Positions 5,653 to 13,370 of a stretch of DNA of 20,707 bases are shown here, in pieces. Source of the stretch: a virus; the IMG/VR virus record IMGVR_UViG_3300030410_000037, positions 1-20,707 of that record; one strand, 5' to 3'. Below the pieces are notes generated by a model. It made no database searches. It saw only the letters and a list, made by a program, of their open reading frames with translations, and was not told where the DNA came from. Made by a program: the position numbers and the translations under genes. Positions within the stretch are counted from its first letter, which is position 1; each line of letters begins with the position of its first letter.

Positions 5653-5714
5653 CCGTAGCAATCCGCGGTACTACGGCCGAAGTAGCAACCACGCGCCCCT
5701 GCATCCGTAGCAAT
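5653..5714. repeat. CCGTAGCAAT direct repeats with inverted CTACGG
   Basis: CCGTAGCAAT occurs at 5653-5662 and again at 5705-5714, in the same orientation and 52 bp apart. Between them, CTACGG (5671-5676) forms an inverted repeat with the first copy, with CCGCGG in the middle. Looser relatives (GTAGCGAA at 5176, GTAGTAAC at 5345, GTAGCAAC near 5683) are scattered over the region. They could be protein-binding iterons. The evidence is sequence repetition only. Confidence 0.4.
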
Positions 5715-5832
5715 GAATCGGTTTGATCGGCCGCCGACCTTGTGTGTTGTGATTGCGCGTCAACTTGGGGAAGCGCGGTAGGGACGGGGGGAAAAAAATT
5801 CTTCTGGACCGAACACCCAAACCGCGGCACTT

Positions 5833-5860
5833 TTGACCCCTTCACCACCATTACTACAAC
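5833..5860 (+). promoter_or_regulatory. Possible sigma-70 promoter upstream of the terminase gene
   Basis: TTGACC (5833-5838) and TACAAC (5855-5860) are separated by 16 bp and lie about 80 bp ahead of the terminase start on the correct strand. The -35 matches consensus at five of six positions and the -10 at four of six. This is the best pair I see for the rightward arm, but it is weak and could be chance. Confidence 0.25.
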
Positions 5861-5903
5861 CCTGACGAATCAAGTCAGGAATCTTTACTAGGGGTAAACC
5901 CTA
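5861..5903 (+). other. Two small hairpins in the terminase leader
   Basis: CCTGAC and GTCAGG (5861-5879) form a 6-bp stem with a 7-base loop, and TAGGG and CCCTA (5889-5903) form a 5-bp stem with a 5-base loop. They sit just upstream of the terminase start, which has no clear Shine-Dalgarno sequence. They might control translation or stability of the right-arm transcript. Neither has a T-tract typical of a terminator. Confidence 0.4.
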
Positions 5904-5941
5904 TTGAACCCCATTTCCAAACCACCGCCCGATCTGCGACC

Positions 5942-7945
5942 ATGTGTGTCATGTCCACCGCCATAAAACCTCACCATGACCGAACCACGGCAGAACTCGT
6001 GCTAGACCTTCAATCCAACCGGGTGCTGGCGAACTCGCTTCTGTTCCAGCACCGACACACCGACGAAGATGCGCCGTTCCATGCCCGCATGATCCGGGCG
6101 ATGACCAGCCACTTGCCGCAGGTGCTGATCAAAGCGTTCCGGGGGTCGGCCAAGTCGACCACGGCCGAAGAGGTGCTGATCACCGGCGCCGCGTTTCAGG
6201 ACTATCAGTTCGGGCTGGTGGTAGGCAATACCTATGAAAGCGCCGTCATGCGACTCGCGTCGGTCAAGCGGGAACTGGCCTACAACGAAAAGCTGCTCAC
6301 CATGTTCGGCAGCATGGAGGGCGAGAAGTGGGGCGAAGACGTGATCATCTTGGCCAACGGGGTGCGGTTGCAGGCGCTCGGCCGGAACCAGAGCACTCGG
6401 GGTTTGAAGGAAAGCGTGCGCAACATGCGCCCCGACTTCGTGCTGCTCGACGACTTGGAGGACGTCGACGATGTGAAGAGCCCCGAGAGCCGGAACAAGA
6501 ATTGGCAGTGGTACACCCGGGAGCTGTACCCGGCACTCGACCCGAAGGCGCGGCTGCGCATGGTCGGTACACCGCTGCATGATGACAGCATGGTCGAGCG
6601 GGCCGCGGCGTCGAAGGACTGGCGCACGCTGACGATCCCGCTCTACACGCTCGACGGTGCCGGGGAAATCGTGAGCAACTGGCCCAGCCGGTTCCCGGTC
6701 GAAGCGATCCTGAAGATACGGGATGCGTTCGCAGAGGCAGGGGACTTGGCCGGCTTCAGCCAAGAGTACCTGTGCAAGCCGCTCGACCACATCGCCAAGA
6801 CGTTTCAGGAGGGCGACATCCTGATCAACCCGGGGACCAGTACATTCGCGCCGCGCACGCTGATCGTCGACCCGGCGCGTACGACGAAGGCGACCAGCTC
6901 GCGCACCGGCTACGTGGTGACGTCATGGGTGGGCAGCAAGCTGATCGTGCACGACGCGCTCGGCGCGTTCCACAGCCCCAGCGAGCAGGTGGCCAAGATA
7001 TTCGAGCTCAATGACGCGCACCACCCCATGACCGTGGCGGTAGAAGCCAACGGGTTGGAAGAGTGGCTGATGCAGCCGCTGCGGGCAGGCATGACGCAGC
7101 GTGGTACCACCATGCCGCTGCAGGCGATCCGGGCGCCCAACGACAAGAAGCAGTTCATTGCCGGCCTGCAGCCGTTCTTCAAGGCGCACGAGGTCGAGTT
7201 CGCATCACCGCTGCCCGACCTGAAGCAAGAACTGATGTCGTTTCCCTACGGCAAGCTCGACATCATCAACGCGCTGGCCTACGCGGTGCGGTTGCGGCCC
7301 GGTGCGCCGGTCTACCCGAACTTCCAGCAGCACCACGTCCAGCACTTCCTTCCCAGCGCGCGTGCGAGCCTGTGGCTGGCCTTGAACGGGTCGGCCGGCA
7401 TGCTGGTGTCGGTGCTCGTGGCGATCGAGGACGGCGGCATCCACATCCTCAACGACTGGGTGCGGGAAGGGCCCATGGACGACTGCTTGCAGATGGTCGA
7501 GATGGACTTGAACTCACTGCCGACGTACACCCGGCGCCCGCAGATCATGCTGCCCATGGAGCGCGGGCAGGCGCAGGACCACGCCGGCATCGGCAACGCG
7601 CTGCGGCGCAACCGGCTGGGGTTCCGGGAAGGCAAGCGGATCAACGAAGCGTTGGAGTCGCTGACCGAGCCGCTGCGTACGACGATGGCGCAACGTCCGA
7701 TGTTCACGGTCAGCCCCGAGGCGACGTGGAGCCTGAACGCGTTCGCCGGGGGCTATGCACGCGACGTCACCGGGCGCGACATGCTGGTGATGCGCCCGCA
7801 GGACAACATCCACGCGACGGTGGCGCAGGCCACCGAGGTGCTGACCGCGACACTCGACCCGCGGCGGATGTTCGAGCTGGACAGCGACGGCCCCGGCATG
7901 ACGATCGGGCACAACGGACGACCTTACCGGAGCATGATGAGATGA
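5942..7945 (+). CDS. terL: Terminase large subunit (packaging ATPase and nuclease) with an extra C-terminal RNase H-like segment
   Basis: The protein has 667 residues; many large terminases have about 450-550. The ATPase shows Walker A in FRGSAKST (66-73), Walker B in FVLLDDLED (166-174) and the coupling motif MVGTP (208-211 GTP core). The nuclease shows LIVDPARTT with D310, VAVEANG with E369 and KLDIINALAYAV with D440. After it, residues 475-635 look like a second copy of the same fold: LALNG (N482), GGIHILNDW, LPMERG (E540) and PQDNIHATVAQATEV (D621). It drives DNA into the prohead through the portal. The start may be ATG 5942 or ATG 5951; neither has a clear SD. No small terminase gene is adjacent. 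Its TGA overlaps the ATG of the lipoprotein gene. Confidence 0.92.
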   Translation: MCVMSTAIKPHHDRTTAELVLDLQSNRVLANSLLFQHRHTDEDAPFHARMIRAMTSHLPQVLIKAFRGSAKSTTAEEVLITGAAFQDYQFGLVVGNTYESAVMRLASVKRELAYNEKLLTMFGSMEGEKWGEDVIILANGVRLQALGRNQSTRGLKESVRNMRPDFVLLDDLEDVDDVKSPESRNKNWQWYTRELYPALDPKARLRMVGTPLHDDSMVERAAASKDWRTLTIPLYTLDGAGEIVSNWPSRFPVEAILKIRDAFAEAGDLAGFSQEYLCKPLDHIAKTFQEGDILINPGTSTFAPRTLIVDPARTTKATSSRTGYVVTSWVGSKLIVHDALGAFHSPSEQVAKIFELNDAHHPMTVAVEANGLEEWLMQPLRAGMTQRGTTMPLQAIRAPNDKKQFIAGLQPFFKAHEVEFASPLPDLKQELMSFPYGKLDIINALAYAVRLRPGAPVYPNFQQHHVQHFLPSARASLWLALNGSAGMLVSVLVAIEDGGIHILNDWVREGPMDDCLQMVEMDLNSLPTYTRRPQIMLPMERGQAQDHAGIGNALRRNRLGFREGKRINEALESLTEPLRTTMAQRPMFTVSPEATWSLNAFAGGYARDVTGRDMLVMRPQDNIHATVAQATEVLTATLDPRRMFELDSDGPGMTIGHNGRPYRSMMR

Positions 7946-8631
7946 GAAAACTGATATGGCTTGGCGCGCCAACCGTGACAATACTGGCACTGTTGCTGCT
8001 TGTGTTCCTGCTCGCAGGATGCGGCGGCGGCGGAGGTGGCGGGGGTAGCGGGGGTGGTGTCCCTGCGAGCGTGGTGGCGGCCCCTGTACCTGTTGCGGAA
8101 CCCGCGGCCTCAGTGCCGCGGGACTGCACGCTCGACCTGTGGGGTGACTCGATACTGGCCGGGCAGAGCACGCGCGGCGCGCTAACCACCACACCGGCGC
8201 AGTACATACAGGCGCACCGCCCGGCATACACGGTCGTGGATGATTCGGTCAGCGGCAGCGGCGCCAACGCCAGCGAGGGCCGGCTGCGCGCCCGCCCCCT
8301 GACAGCGCGGTTCGTCGTGCTCGAGTGGGGCGTCAACGACCCAGCGCAGGGCTATACGGACATCGTCGGGGTGCTCACCCGGGACGTCGCGCTCGTTCGG
8401 GCGGCAGGCCACACCCCCGTGCTGACCGGCATCGACACCGCTTTCAACAACCCCGCGATCATTGCCCAGCCTCTCGCTGTCGCCCAAGCGACCGGCGCCG
8501 CTTACGCCGACTGGCCCAGCGTGGTCGGCGGGACCGTCGACGGATTGCACCCCGACCAAAGCACTTCCGATGCGCTCGCGCAGAAAATCATCGGGGTTTT
8601 GGATAATTTGGCTCCGGAGTGCGTGAAGTGA
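7942..8631 (+). CDS. SGNH/GDSL-family hydrolase lipoprotein
   Basis: The protein has 229 residues. MRKLIWLG is followed by a hydrophobic stretch ending in the lipobox LAGC (24-27), so C27 would be lipidated. The +2 residue is Gly, which favours sorting to the outer membrane. A Gly-rich linker (28-39) leads to the hydrolase. There, LWGDS (67-70, nucleophile S70), the SGSGAN loop (104-109), WGVND (129-133, with N132) and DGLHPD (D200 and H203) are the SGNH blocks I, II, III and V. The family removes acyl groups from lipids, sugars or peptidoglycan. The gene starts inside the terminase stop (ATGA) and precedes the portal, so it sits in the virion operon like a moron. It could deacylate a surface glycan or block superinfection; the substrate is unknown. 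Confidence 0.87.
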   Translation: MRKLIWLGAPTVTILALLLLVFLLAGCGGGGGGGGSGGGVPASVVAAPVPVAEPAASVPRDCTLDLWGDSILAGQSTRGALTTTPAQYIQAHRPAYTVVDDSVSGSGANASEGRLRARPLTARFVVLEWGVNDPAQGYTDIVGVLTRDVALVRAAGHTPVLTGIDTAFNNPAIIAQPLAVAQATGAAYADWPSVVGGTVDGLHPDQSTSDALAQKIIGVLDNLAPECVK

Positions 8632-8657
8632 GACGAGTTTCCGCATAATCCGGGTCC

Positions 8658-10799
8658 ATGGCTACACAAAAACCCACGGAACCCGACGCAAACGTCAACT
8701 CTGCCGACATTTCTGGCACAGAAGAGGAGCCGGGCAGCGACACGAAGGACTATGTAGGCCAAGCCGCGATGTGCAAGGAAGCGGGGGACATCTACGGCGA
8801 TGTGGTGGAAGCGTTCGAGGCAAAGAAGGAACGCGACGACGCCAGCAAGCGCTACTGGGACATCTACAACTGCGAGCTGACCGACGAACAGTCGTATTCC
8901 GGGCGCAGCGACGTGTTCGTGCCCGTGGTGCGCGACGCGATCGAGGCCCGCGCCATCCGTTTCAGCAACGCCCTGTTCCCGACCAACGGGCGGTTTGTCG
9001 AGTGCATATCCAGCACCAGCGACAACGCGCACGCGCTGCAGGCGCTGATCAACCACTACGTGCGCCAATGCCACCTGCGGGAAACGATCACGGGCGGCCT
9101 GCGCGCCGGCGACGTCACCGGGCAATACAGCTTTTACTGCGGGTGGAGCAAGAAAGAGCGCAAGGTCACACAGCGCATCACGAAGCCGGTGGAAGTCGAC
9201 GGACACGAGGTGCCGAGCGACATCGAGGAACCCGTCACCGACGTCGAGACGGTCACGCTGTCCAAGGGCTCGCCCGACATCTGGGTGATCCCCGACGAGG
9301 ACTTGGTGGTGCTGCCGGCCACGGTCGACGACATCAACGACGCGGACACGGTGGCCGTGGCCCTGCGCGTCACTAAGTCATGGCTGAAGGCCCGAAAAAG
9401 CGACTTCAGCCCGAAGGCTTACAAGATGGCCAAAGGGTTGTTTGACGGAAAGTCGAGCGTCGGCCCCGAGCGGGTAAACCCTGACAAGGAACGCGCCAAG
9501 GATGCGGGAGTGAAGTCCGAAAAGGGCACGAAGTTCCTGCTCCTGTACGAAATCTGGACGACGATGGAAGTGAAGGGGGAGTCGACGCCGATGGTGATCT
9601 TGGCGGCCGGCCGCGACCAGTTTCTGAGCATCAAAAAGAACCCCTACTGGGGTCAGCGCAGCCCGGTGATCAGCGCGCCGATCAAGAAAGTCGCAGGCAG
9701 CTTCTGGGGCGTCTCGCCGACGGCCAGCGTCGAAAAGCTGCAGTATCAGGCGAACGACGCCATCAACATGGGCATGGACTCGGCGCAATATGCGCTGACC
9801 CCCATCGTCATGACCGACCCCATGAAGAATCCACGCATCGCCACGATGGTGCTGGAAATGGCAGCGTTGTGGGAGACGGACCCCGGCTCGACGCAGATTC
9901 TGGAATTCCCGAAGTTGTGGCAGGACGCGCTGCAGATTCTGTCGGCAGTGAAAGCGCAGATTCACGAGTCGTTCGGACTCAACCCGGCCATGATGCCCAG
10001 CGGGGCGTCCAAGAAAACATCGCAGGCCGCGGTCGCGCAGGAACAGCAGCTCGCACTCGAGGGCACCAGCGACGCGGTGCGGGTGATCGAAGCGAGCGTG
10101 CTGTCCATGATCGCCGAGCGCATTTTCGAGTACGACCAGCAGTACCGCGACGATGACTTGATGATCGCGCACTTCGGCGAGCTCGGCTACGAAGCAATGC
10201 AGGAGAAAGTCCCCCCGGTGCAGTTCGGCAGCCGCTACACCTTCGTGTGGTCGGGCGTACAGCAGGCAGCGAACGCGCAGCGAGTGCAGCAAATGATTTC
10301 CACGCTCAACGTGCTGCGCGGCATACCCCCGGCACAGCTCAACGGGCGCACGCTCGACATGGGCCCGGTGCTGGATGCGATCGTCGACATCGTGTATGGC
10401 CCGCGCCTCGGCCCCCGCGTGCTCAAGGACGCGCGCAGCCAGATGTCCATGGACCCGAAGATCGAAAACGACATGATGCGCAACAACATGACGGCGAGCG
10501 TGAGCCCGCTCGACGACGACGCGCATCACATCGAAATGCACCACGGCGCAGCCATGCAGGTGGGCGATTCAACAGGTATCTTCGCGGCGCACATCACGAA
10601 GCACCAGCAGTCGCAGGCCATGAAGGCCCAAGCCATGCAGCCCCAGCAAGGCCAGCAAGGCATGCCCGGAGGCGCCGCGCCCGGCGTGCCCGGGCAGCCG
10701 CGGCCCGGGGCTCAACCGCAAGCGCCGACCGGCGCCCAGCAGCCTGCCGGCGCCGTGCACCCCGACCAGATGCAAGACCCCGCAAGGATGCCACGATGA
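8658..10799 (+). CDS. Portal protein (head-tail connector)
   Basis: The 713-residue length, position between terminase and scaffold, and sequence fit a P22-type portal (P22 gp1 has 725 residues). Characteristic stretches include YSGRSDVFVPVVRDAIEARA near the N-terminus, GDVTGQYSFYCGW, and a central part with YQANDAINMGMDS and ESFGLNPAMMPSGASKKT. Dodecameric portals form the DNA entry channel, bind the terminase motor and later the tail. The last 100 or so residues become low-complexity Gln/Gly/Pro/Ala (QPQQGQQGMPGGAAPGVPG), probably disordered. The start at 8658 has only a weak SD. Its TGA overlaps the ATG of a small membrane-protein gene. Confidence 0.85.
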   Translation: MATQKPTEPDANVNSADISGTEEEPGSDTKDYVGQAAMCKEAGDIYGDVVEAFEAKKERDDASKRYWDIYNCELTDEQSYSGRSDVFVPVVRDAIEARAIRFSNALFPTNGRFVECISSTSDNAHALQALINHYVRQCHLRETITGGLRAGDVTGQYSFYCGWSKKERKVTQRITKPVEVDGHEVPSDIEEPVTDVETVTLSKGSPDIWVIPDEDLVVLPATVDDINDADTVAVALRVTKSWLKARKSDFSPKAYKMAKGLFDGKSSVGPERVNPDKERAKDAGVKSEKGTKFLLLYEIWTTMEVKGESTPMVILAAGRDQFLSIKKNPYWGQRSPVISAPIKKVAGSFWGVSPTASVEKLQYQANDAINMGMDSAQYALTPIVMTDPMKNPRIATMVLEMAALWETDPGSTQILEFPKLWQDALQILSAVKAQIHESFGLNPAMMPSGASKKTSQAAVAQEQQLALEGTSDAVRVIEASVLSMIAERIFEYDQQYRDDDLMIAHFGELGYEAMQEKVPPVQFGSRYTFVWSGVQQAANAQRVQQMISTLNVLRGIPPAQLNGRTLDMGPVLDAIVDIVYGPRLGPRVLKDARSQMSMDPKIENDMMRNNMTASVSPLDDDAHHIEMHHGAAMQVGDSTGIFAAHITKHQQSQAMKAQAMQPQQGQQGMPGGAAPGVPGQPRPGAQPQAPTGAQQPAGAVHPDQMQDPARMPR

Positions 10800-11164
10800 T
10801 CACGATCGCCATTGGACTACTGCTCGCTTACCTGACGTGGATTCTGTTTCTCTCCGTCATGGCGCTCAACCGGGCGCGGCAAAACAAGACACTGATTACC
10901 CCTGTTTTCTACCTCGCGCTGCCCATCGTGGCGGTGGCGGTGGTCTGCGACTTCCTGCTCAACGTCCTCGTGAGCGTGCCGCTCGCCGAGCTGCCGCAGT
11001 ACCAGAAGCGTGAGTGGATGCTGACCGTGCGCTGCGAGCGACTGCTCACCACACGTTCCGGCTATCGCTACCGCGTGGCCCGGTCTGTATGTCGTTACCT
11101 GCTTGATCCGTTCCAGCAAGGCGGCCACTGCCACGAGCCTGTGAGCATTCAACCTACAATTTAG
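10796..11164 (+). CDS. Small phage membrane protein, 122 aa, unknown function
   Basis: The start is the ATG at 10796, inside the portal stop (ATGA). Two hydrophobic segments are visible: MITIAIGLLLAYLTWILFLS (1-20) and VFYLALPIVAVAVV continuing to DFLLNVLVSV (37-61). A soluble, basic C-terminal half (REWMLTVRCERLL, RVARSVCRYLLDPF) follows. Similar two-helix proteins are, from memory, found near the portal in other short-tailed phages, without a known job. It might act at the membrane during assembly or entry. This is context only. Confidence 0.7.
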   Translation: MITIAIGLLLAYLTWILFLSVMALNRARQNKTLITPVFYLALPIVAVAVVCDFLLNVLVSVPLAELPQYQKREWMLTVRCERLLTTRSGYRYRVARSVCRYLLDPFQQGGHCHEPVSIQPTI

Positions 11165-11193
11165 TTCACCGGCGCTTACAAAAGCGCTACGAT
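11165..11193 (+). promoter_or_regulatory. Possible promoter with a dyad in the spacer, upstream of scaffold and coat genes
   Basis: TTCACC (11165-11170) and TACGAT (11188-11193) are 17 bp apart, each matching the sigma-70 consensus at four of six positions. The spacer holds the inverted repeat GCGCTT/AAGCGC (11172-11187). A second small hairpin GTCGC/GCGAC lies at 11209-11223. A separate promoter for the scaffold and coat genes would make sense because they are needed in large amounts, but the match is weak. Confidence 0.25.
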
Positions 11194-11261
11194 TCGCACC
11201 ATCGAGCGGTCGCCGTAAGCGACTACCGACTTGTGGCCGTTAGCCAGCATAGGAAAGAAGC

Positions 11262-12008
11262 ATGTCAGCACCAGACGACGATTTTGAATTCGACCCCGAC
11301 CAGCCCGAAGGCGAGCCCGGTGAGCCTGAAGAGGAACTGCCCGAAGGGGCGGAACCCGACGAGGAACAGCCTGAGCCCGATGAACCGGAAGGCGAGCCCG
11401 AGCCGAAGACAGATGACCCGGAGCCAGCGATTCGGCAAAGCCGCGCGCAGGCACGCATCCGCGCACAGCAGGAGGAACTTCGAACAGCTCGCGCTGCAGT
11501 CGAAGAAGCCCGTGGCGCAACACAGCGTGTCAACGCGGAACTTGAGCAGATTCGCAATGGGGAAGCACAGCGACGCAATGCCGCAATGCTTGAATCTCTG
11601 GAACCTGAAGAGCGCGCCCGCGTTATGCAGGACCAGCGGATGCAGGACTTGCAGCGGCAACTCAATGCGACCCAGTGGCAGATGCAGGAATCAGCCGACC
11701 GTACCGCGTTCGTGGCCCGTGCAGCGTCAGACCCCGTGGTCAAGCGCTACGCCGACCGAGTGGAAGCCCAACTGGCGAATATGCGCCGGCAAGGCAACAC
11801 CGCTCCGCGAGAAAACGTGCTGAAGTTCCTGATTGGCGAGGACGTGCTTGCAAAAAGTTCGAAGGCCGGCACCCAGCAACGGGCAGCAGGCAAAGGACGT
11901 GCTACGGCCGCCGCAGGCACTCCGCCCCGCTCGCGCAGCAATGCGTCAGGGGGCGACGGTGAATCACTCGACGCGCTCGAAGCACGGTTGGCAGGACGTT
12001 CATTTTAA
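11262..12008 (+). CDS. Scaffolding protein
   Basis: The protein has 248 residues. The first 55 or so are extremely acidic and proline-rich (repeated E-P-D-E, as in PDQPEGEPGEPEEELPEG). A predicted coiled coil follows (about 60-140, QARIRAQQEELRTARAAVEE and similar), then a basic, Gly/Ala/Ser-rich tail and a short C-terminal helix, ESLDALEARLAG. An acidic start, central coiled coil and basic helical end, placed directly before the coat gene, are typical of phage scaffolds, which direct prohead assembly and then leave. The SD AGGAAAG stands ahead of ATG 11262. The coat gene starts 12 bases downstream. Confidence 0.8.
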   Translation: MSAPDDDFEFDPDQPEGEPGEPEEELPEGAEPDEEQPEPDEPEGEPEPKTDDPEPAIRQSRAQARIRAQQEELRTARAAVEEARGATQRVNAELEQIRNGEAQRRNAAMLESLEPEERARVMQDQRMQDLQRQLNATQWQMQESADRTAFVARAASDPVVKRYADRVEAQLANMRRQGNTAPRENVLKFLIGEDVLAKSSKAGTQQRAAGKGRATAAAGTPPRSRSNASGGDGESLDALEARLAGRSF

Positions 12009-12020
12009 TCGGAGCCTACC

Positions 12021-13358
12021 GTGGCAATCAACAACGCAAGCAATTTCTCGGCTGACGTCGGCAAGTACATCCAGAAGAAAACTCTGGAACTGACCCAACT
12101 GCAGCTCGTTCTCTCGCAATTCGGTGAAAAAACGCCCCTGCCCAATGGCATGGGCACGACCTACAACGCGTTTCGTTATGAGCGCGTGCCCCTTCCCTTC
12201 ACGACCCTGAGTGAAGGCGTCGCACCTGCAGGCCAAACCATGACGATCACGCAAGTGACCGGCGCGGTGGCTCAGTGGGGCGACCTGATCCGCGTCACCG
12301 ACGTGGCTGTGCTGACGATCTACCACCCTGTGTTCAAGAAAGCGATCGAGCTCGCTTCCATAGCTGTCGCGGAGACGATCGAACGCAACACCTTCAACGC
12401 CGTTCTCGGCGGCACGCAGGTGAACTACGTCAACACCCGCGGCGCGCGCGCCGCACTGTTGGCCGGCGACGTGCTCAACCCCCACGAAGTGAACCGTGCC
12501 CTCTCGGCATTGAACACGCTGGGGGCGCGCGCCTACCGCTCGACCGACGGTGCTGACGAGAAGATGAAGCCAGCATCGGGCGCCAAGGGCGTGTCGGTGG
12601 CGAACCAGCCTCACTTCATTGCCGTGATCCACCCCAACGTGGAAAGCGACATGCGGGAAAACCCGACAATCGTGACCGCGTGGAGCTACAGCGACATCGC
12701 CAAGCTCTACAACTCGGAAATCGGCCAGTGGTCGCAAATCCGGTTCACGCGCTCGAACATGGTGCCCTACTGGGTCGGTGTCGCCCAAGTGACTGGCACG
12801 GCCGGCACCGCAGGTTCGCTGGCGACCGCAGGCTATTTCGTGCAGGTGACGGGTTCCCTGACCCAGAACGGCTACGAAGCACTCGTGGCGCAGGTGTCGG
12901 GCTCGATCGCAGTGACCGGCCCGACCGGCTCGATCAGCGTGACGGTGCCGTCGACCCCCGGATACACCTATTCGGTGTACGTCGGAACCACGGCGAACCC
13001 AGTCAATTTGGGAACGTCGAGCGCCGGCCCGACCTCTGGCCCGCAAGCCGGACAAGCGACCCAGCTTGCCCCCGGCTCGACGGCAGTGATCACTGGCATC
13101 GGCGCTGCGCAGGTTCCACCGGCAGCCCCTGCCGCCGGCGTGACGGTCTACCCGACCTTCATTTTCGGCAAGGAAGCGTTCGTGCAGTTGGAACTCGACT
13201 CGCTGAAGACGGCCTATCTCGACAAGGCCGACAAGTCTGACCCGAACAACCAGACGCGCGTGGTTTCGTGGAAGGTCTTCTACGGCACGATGATCATGAA
13301 CAACAAATTCTTCATGCGCATCGAATCGTCGTCGGCTTTCAGCTCGACCTTCGGCTAA
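12021..13358 (+). CDS. Major capsid protein, N4-gp56 family, with an inserted beta-rich segment
   Basis: The protein has 445 residues with GTG start 12021 and SD GGAG six bases upstream. The N-terminal part, with FGEKTPLPNGMGTTYNAFRY, then TLSEGVAPAGQTMTITQVTG, then WGDLIRVTDVAVLTIYHPV and ETIERNTFNAVLGG, matches the N4-gp56 major capsid family. Later blocks include HFIAVIHPNVESDMRENP and WSYSDIAKLYNSEIGQW. Residues about 255-373 break the family pattern with a Gly/Thr/Ser-rich beta-like stretch (GSISVTVPSTPGYTYSVYVG), resembling an Ig or fibronectin type III fold. The core returns with VYPTFIFGKEAFVQLELDSL and WKVFYGTMIMNNKFFMRIES. A hairpin lies just after the stop, fitting a highly expressed structural gene. 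Confidence 0.88.
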   Translation: MAINNASNFSADVGKYIQKKTLELTQLQLVLSQFGEKTPLPNGMGTTYNAFRYERVPLPFTTLSEGVAPAGQTMTITQVTGAVAQWGDLIRVTDVAVLTIYHPVFKKAIELASIAVAETIERNTFNAVLGGTQVNYVNTRGARAALLAGDVLNPHEVNRALSALNTLGARAYRSTDGADEKMKPASGAKGVSVANQPHFIAVIHPNVESDMRENPTIVTAWSYSDIAKLYNSEIGQWSQIRFTRSNMVPYWVGVAQVTGTAGTAGSLATAGYFVQVTGSLTQNGYEALVAQVSGSIAVTGPTGSISVTVPSTPGYTYSVYVGTTANPVNLGTSSAGPTSGPQAGQATQLAPGSTAVITGIGAAQVPPAAPAAGVTVYPTFIFGKEAFVQLELDSLKTAYLDKADKSDPNNQTRVVSWKVFYGTMIMNNKFFMRIESSSAFSSTFG

Positions 13359-13370
13359 TAGCCGACTGAG

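Larger units (their letters stand above)
5033..5941. other. Non-coding divergent control region
   Basis: About 900 bases separate the two divergent arms. GC is visibly lower than in the genes, and no open frame here has phage-like composition. It holds the parS-centred palindrome (5595-5634), a TTA/CTA microsatellite (5458-5507), repeats of CCGTAGCAAT (5653 and 5705), many GTAG-containing motifs, the inverted repeat CCGTAG/CTACGG (5653-5676) and two hairpins before the terminase gene. GCGACAYACA occurs at 5113 and 5197. Leftward and rightward promoters must lie here or further out, but no strong sigma-70 pair is seen. A replication origin is possible and unproven. Confidence 0.7.

Noticed and set aside
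5241-5851. Two minus-strand open frames (90 and 139 codons) crossing the microsatellite.
   Set aside because: They encode poly-Ser/Asn and poly-Val/Ile runs produced by the triplet repeat and show no domain or convincing start.
5033-5941. tRNA genes or other known structured RNA in the control region.
   Set aside because: No cloverleaf, CCA end or T-loop motif could be found by eye.
7063-8631. A 522-codon frame including the lipoprotein gene.
   Set aside because: The part before 7942 overlaps the terminase gene with shadow composition. The lipoprotein signal at 7942 marks the true start.
9378-10544. A 388-codon open frame antisense to the portal gene.
   Set aside because: Its composition is typical of a reverse shadow (His/Arg/Val-rich), and the portal reading frame explains the region.
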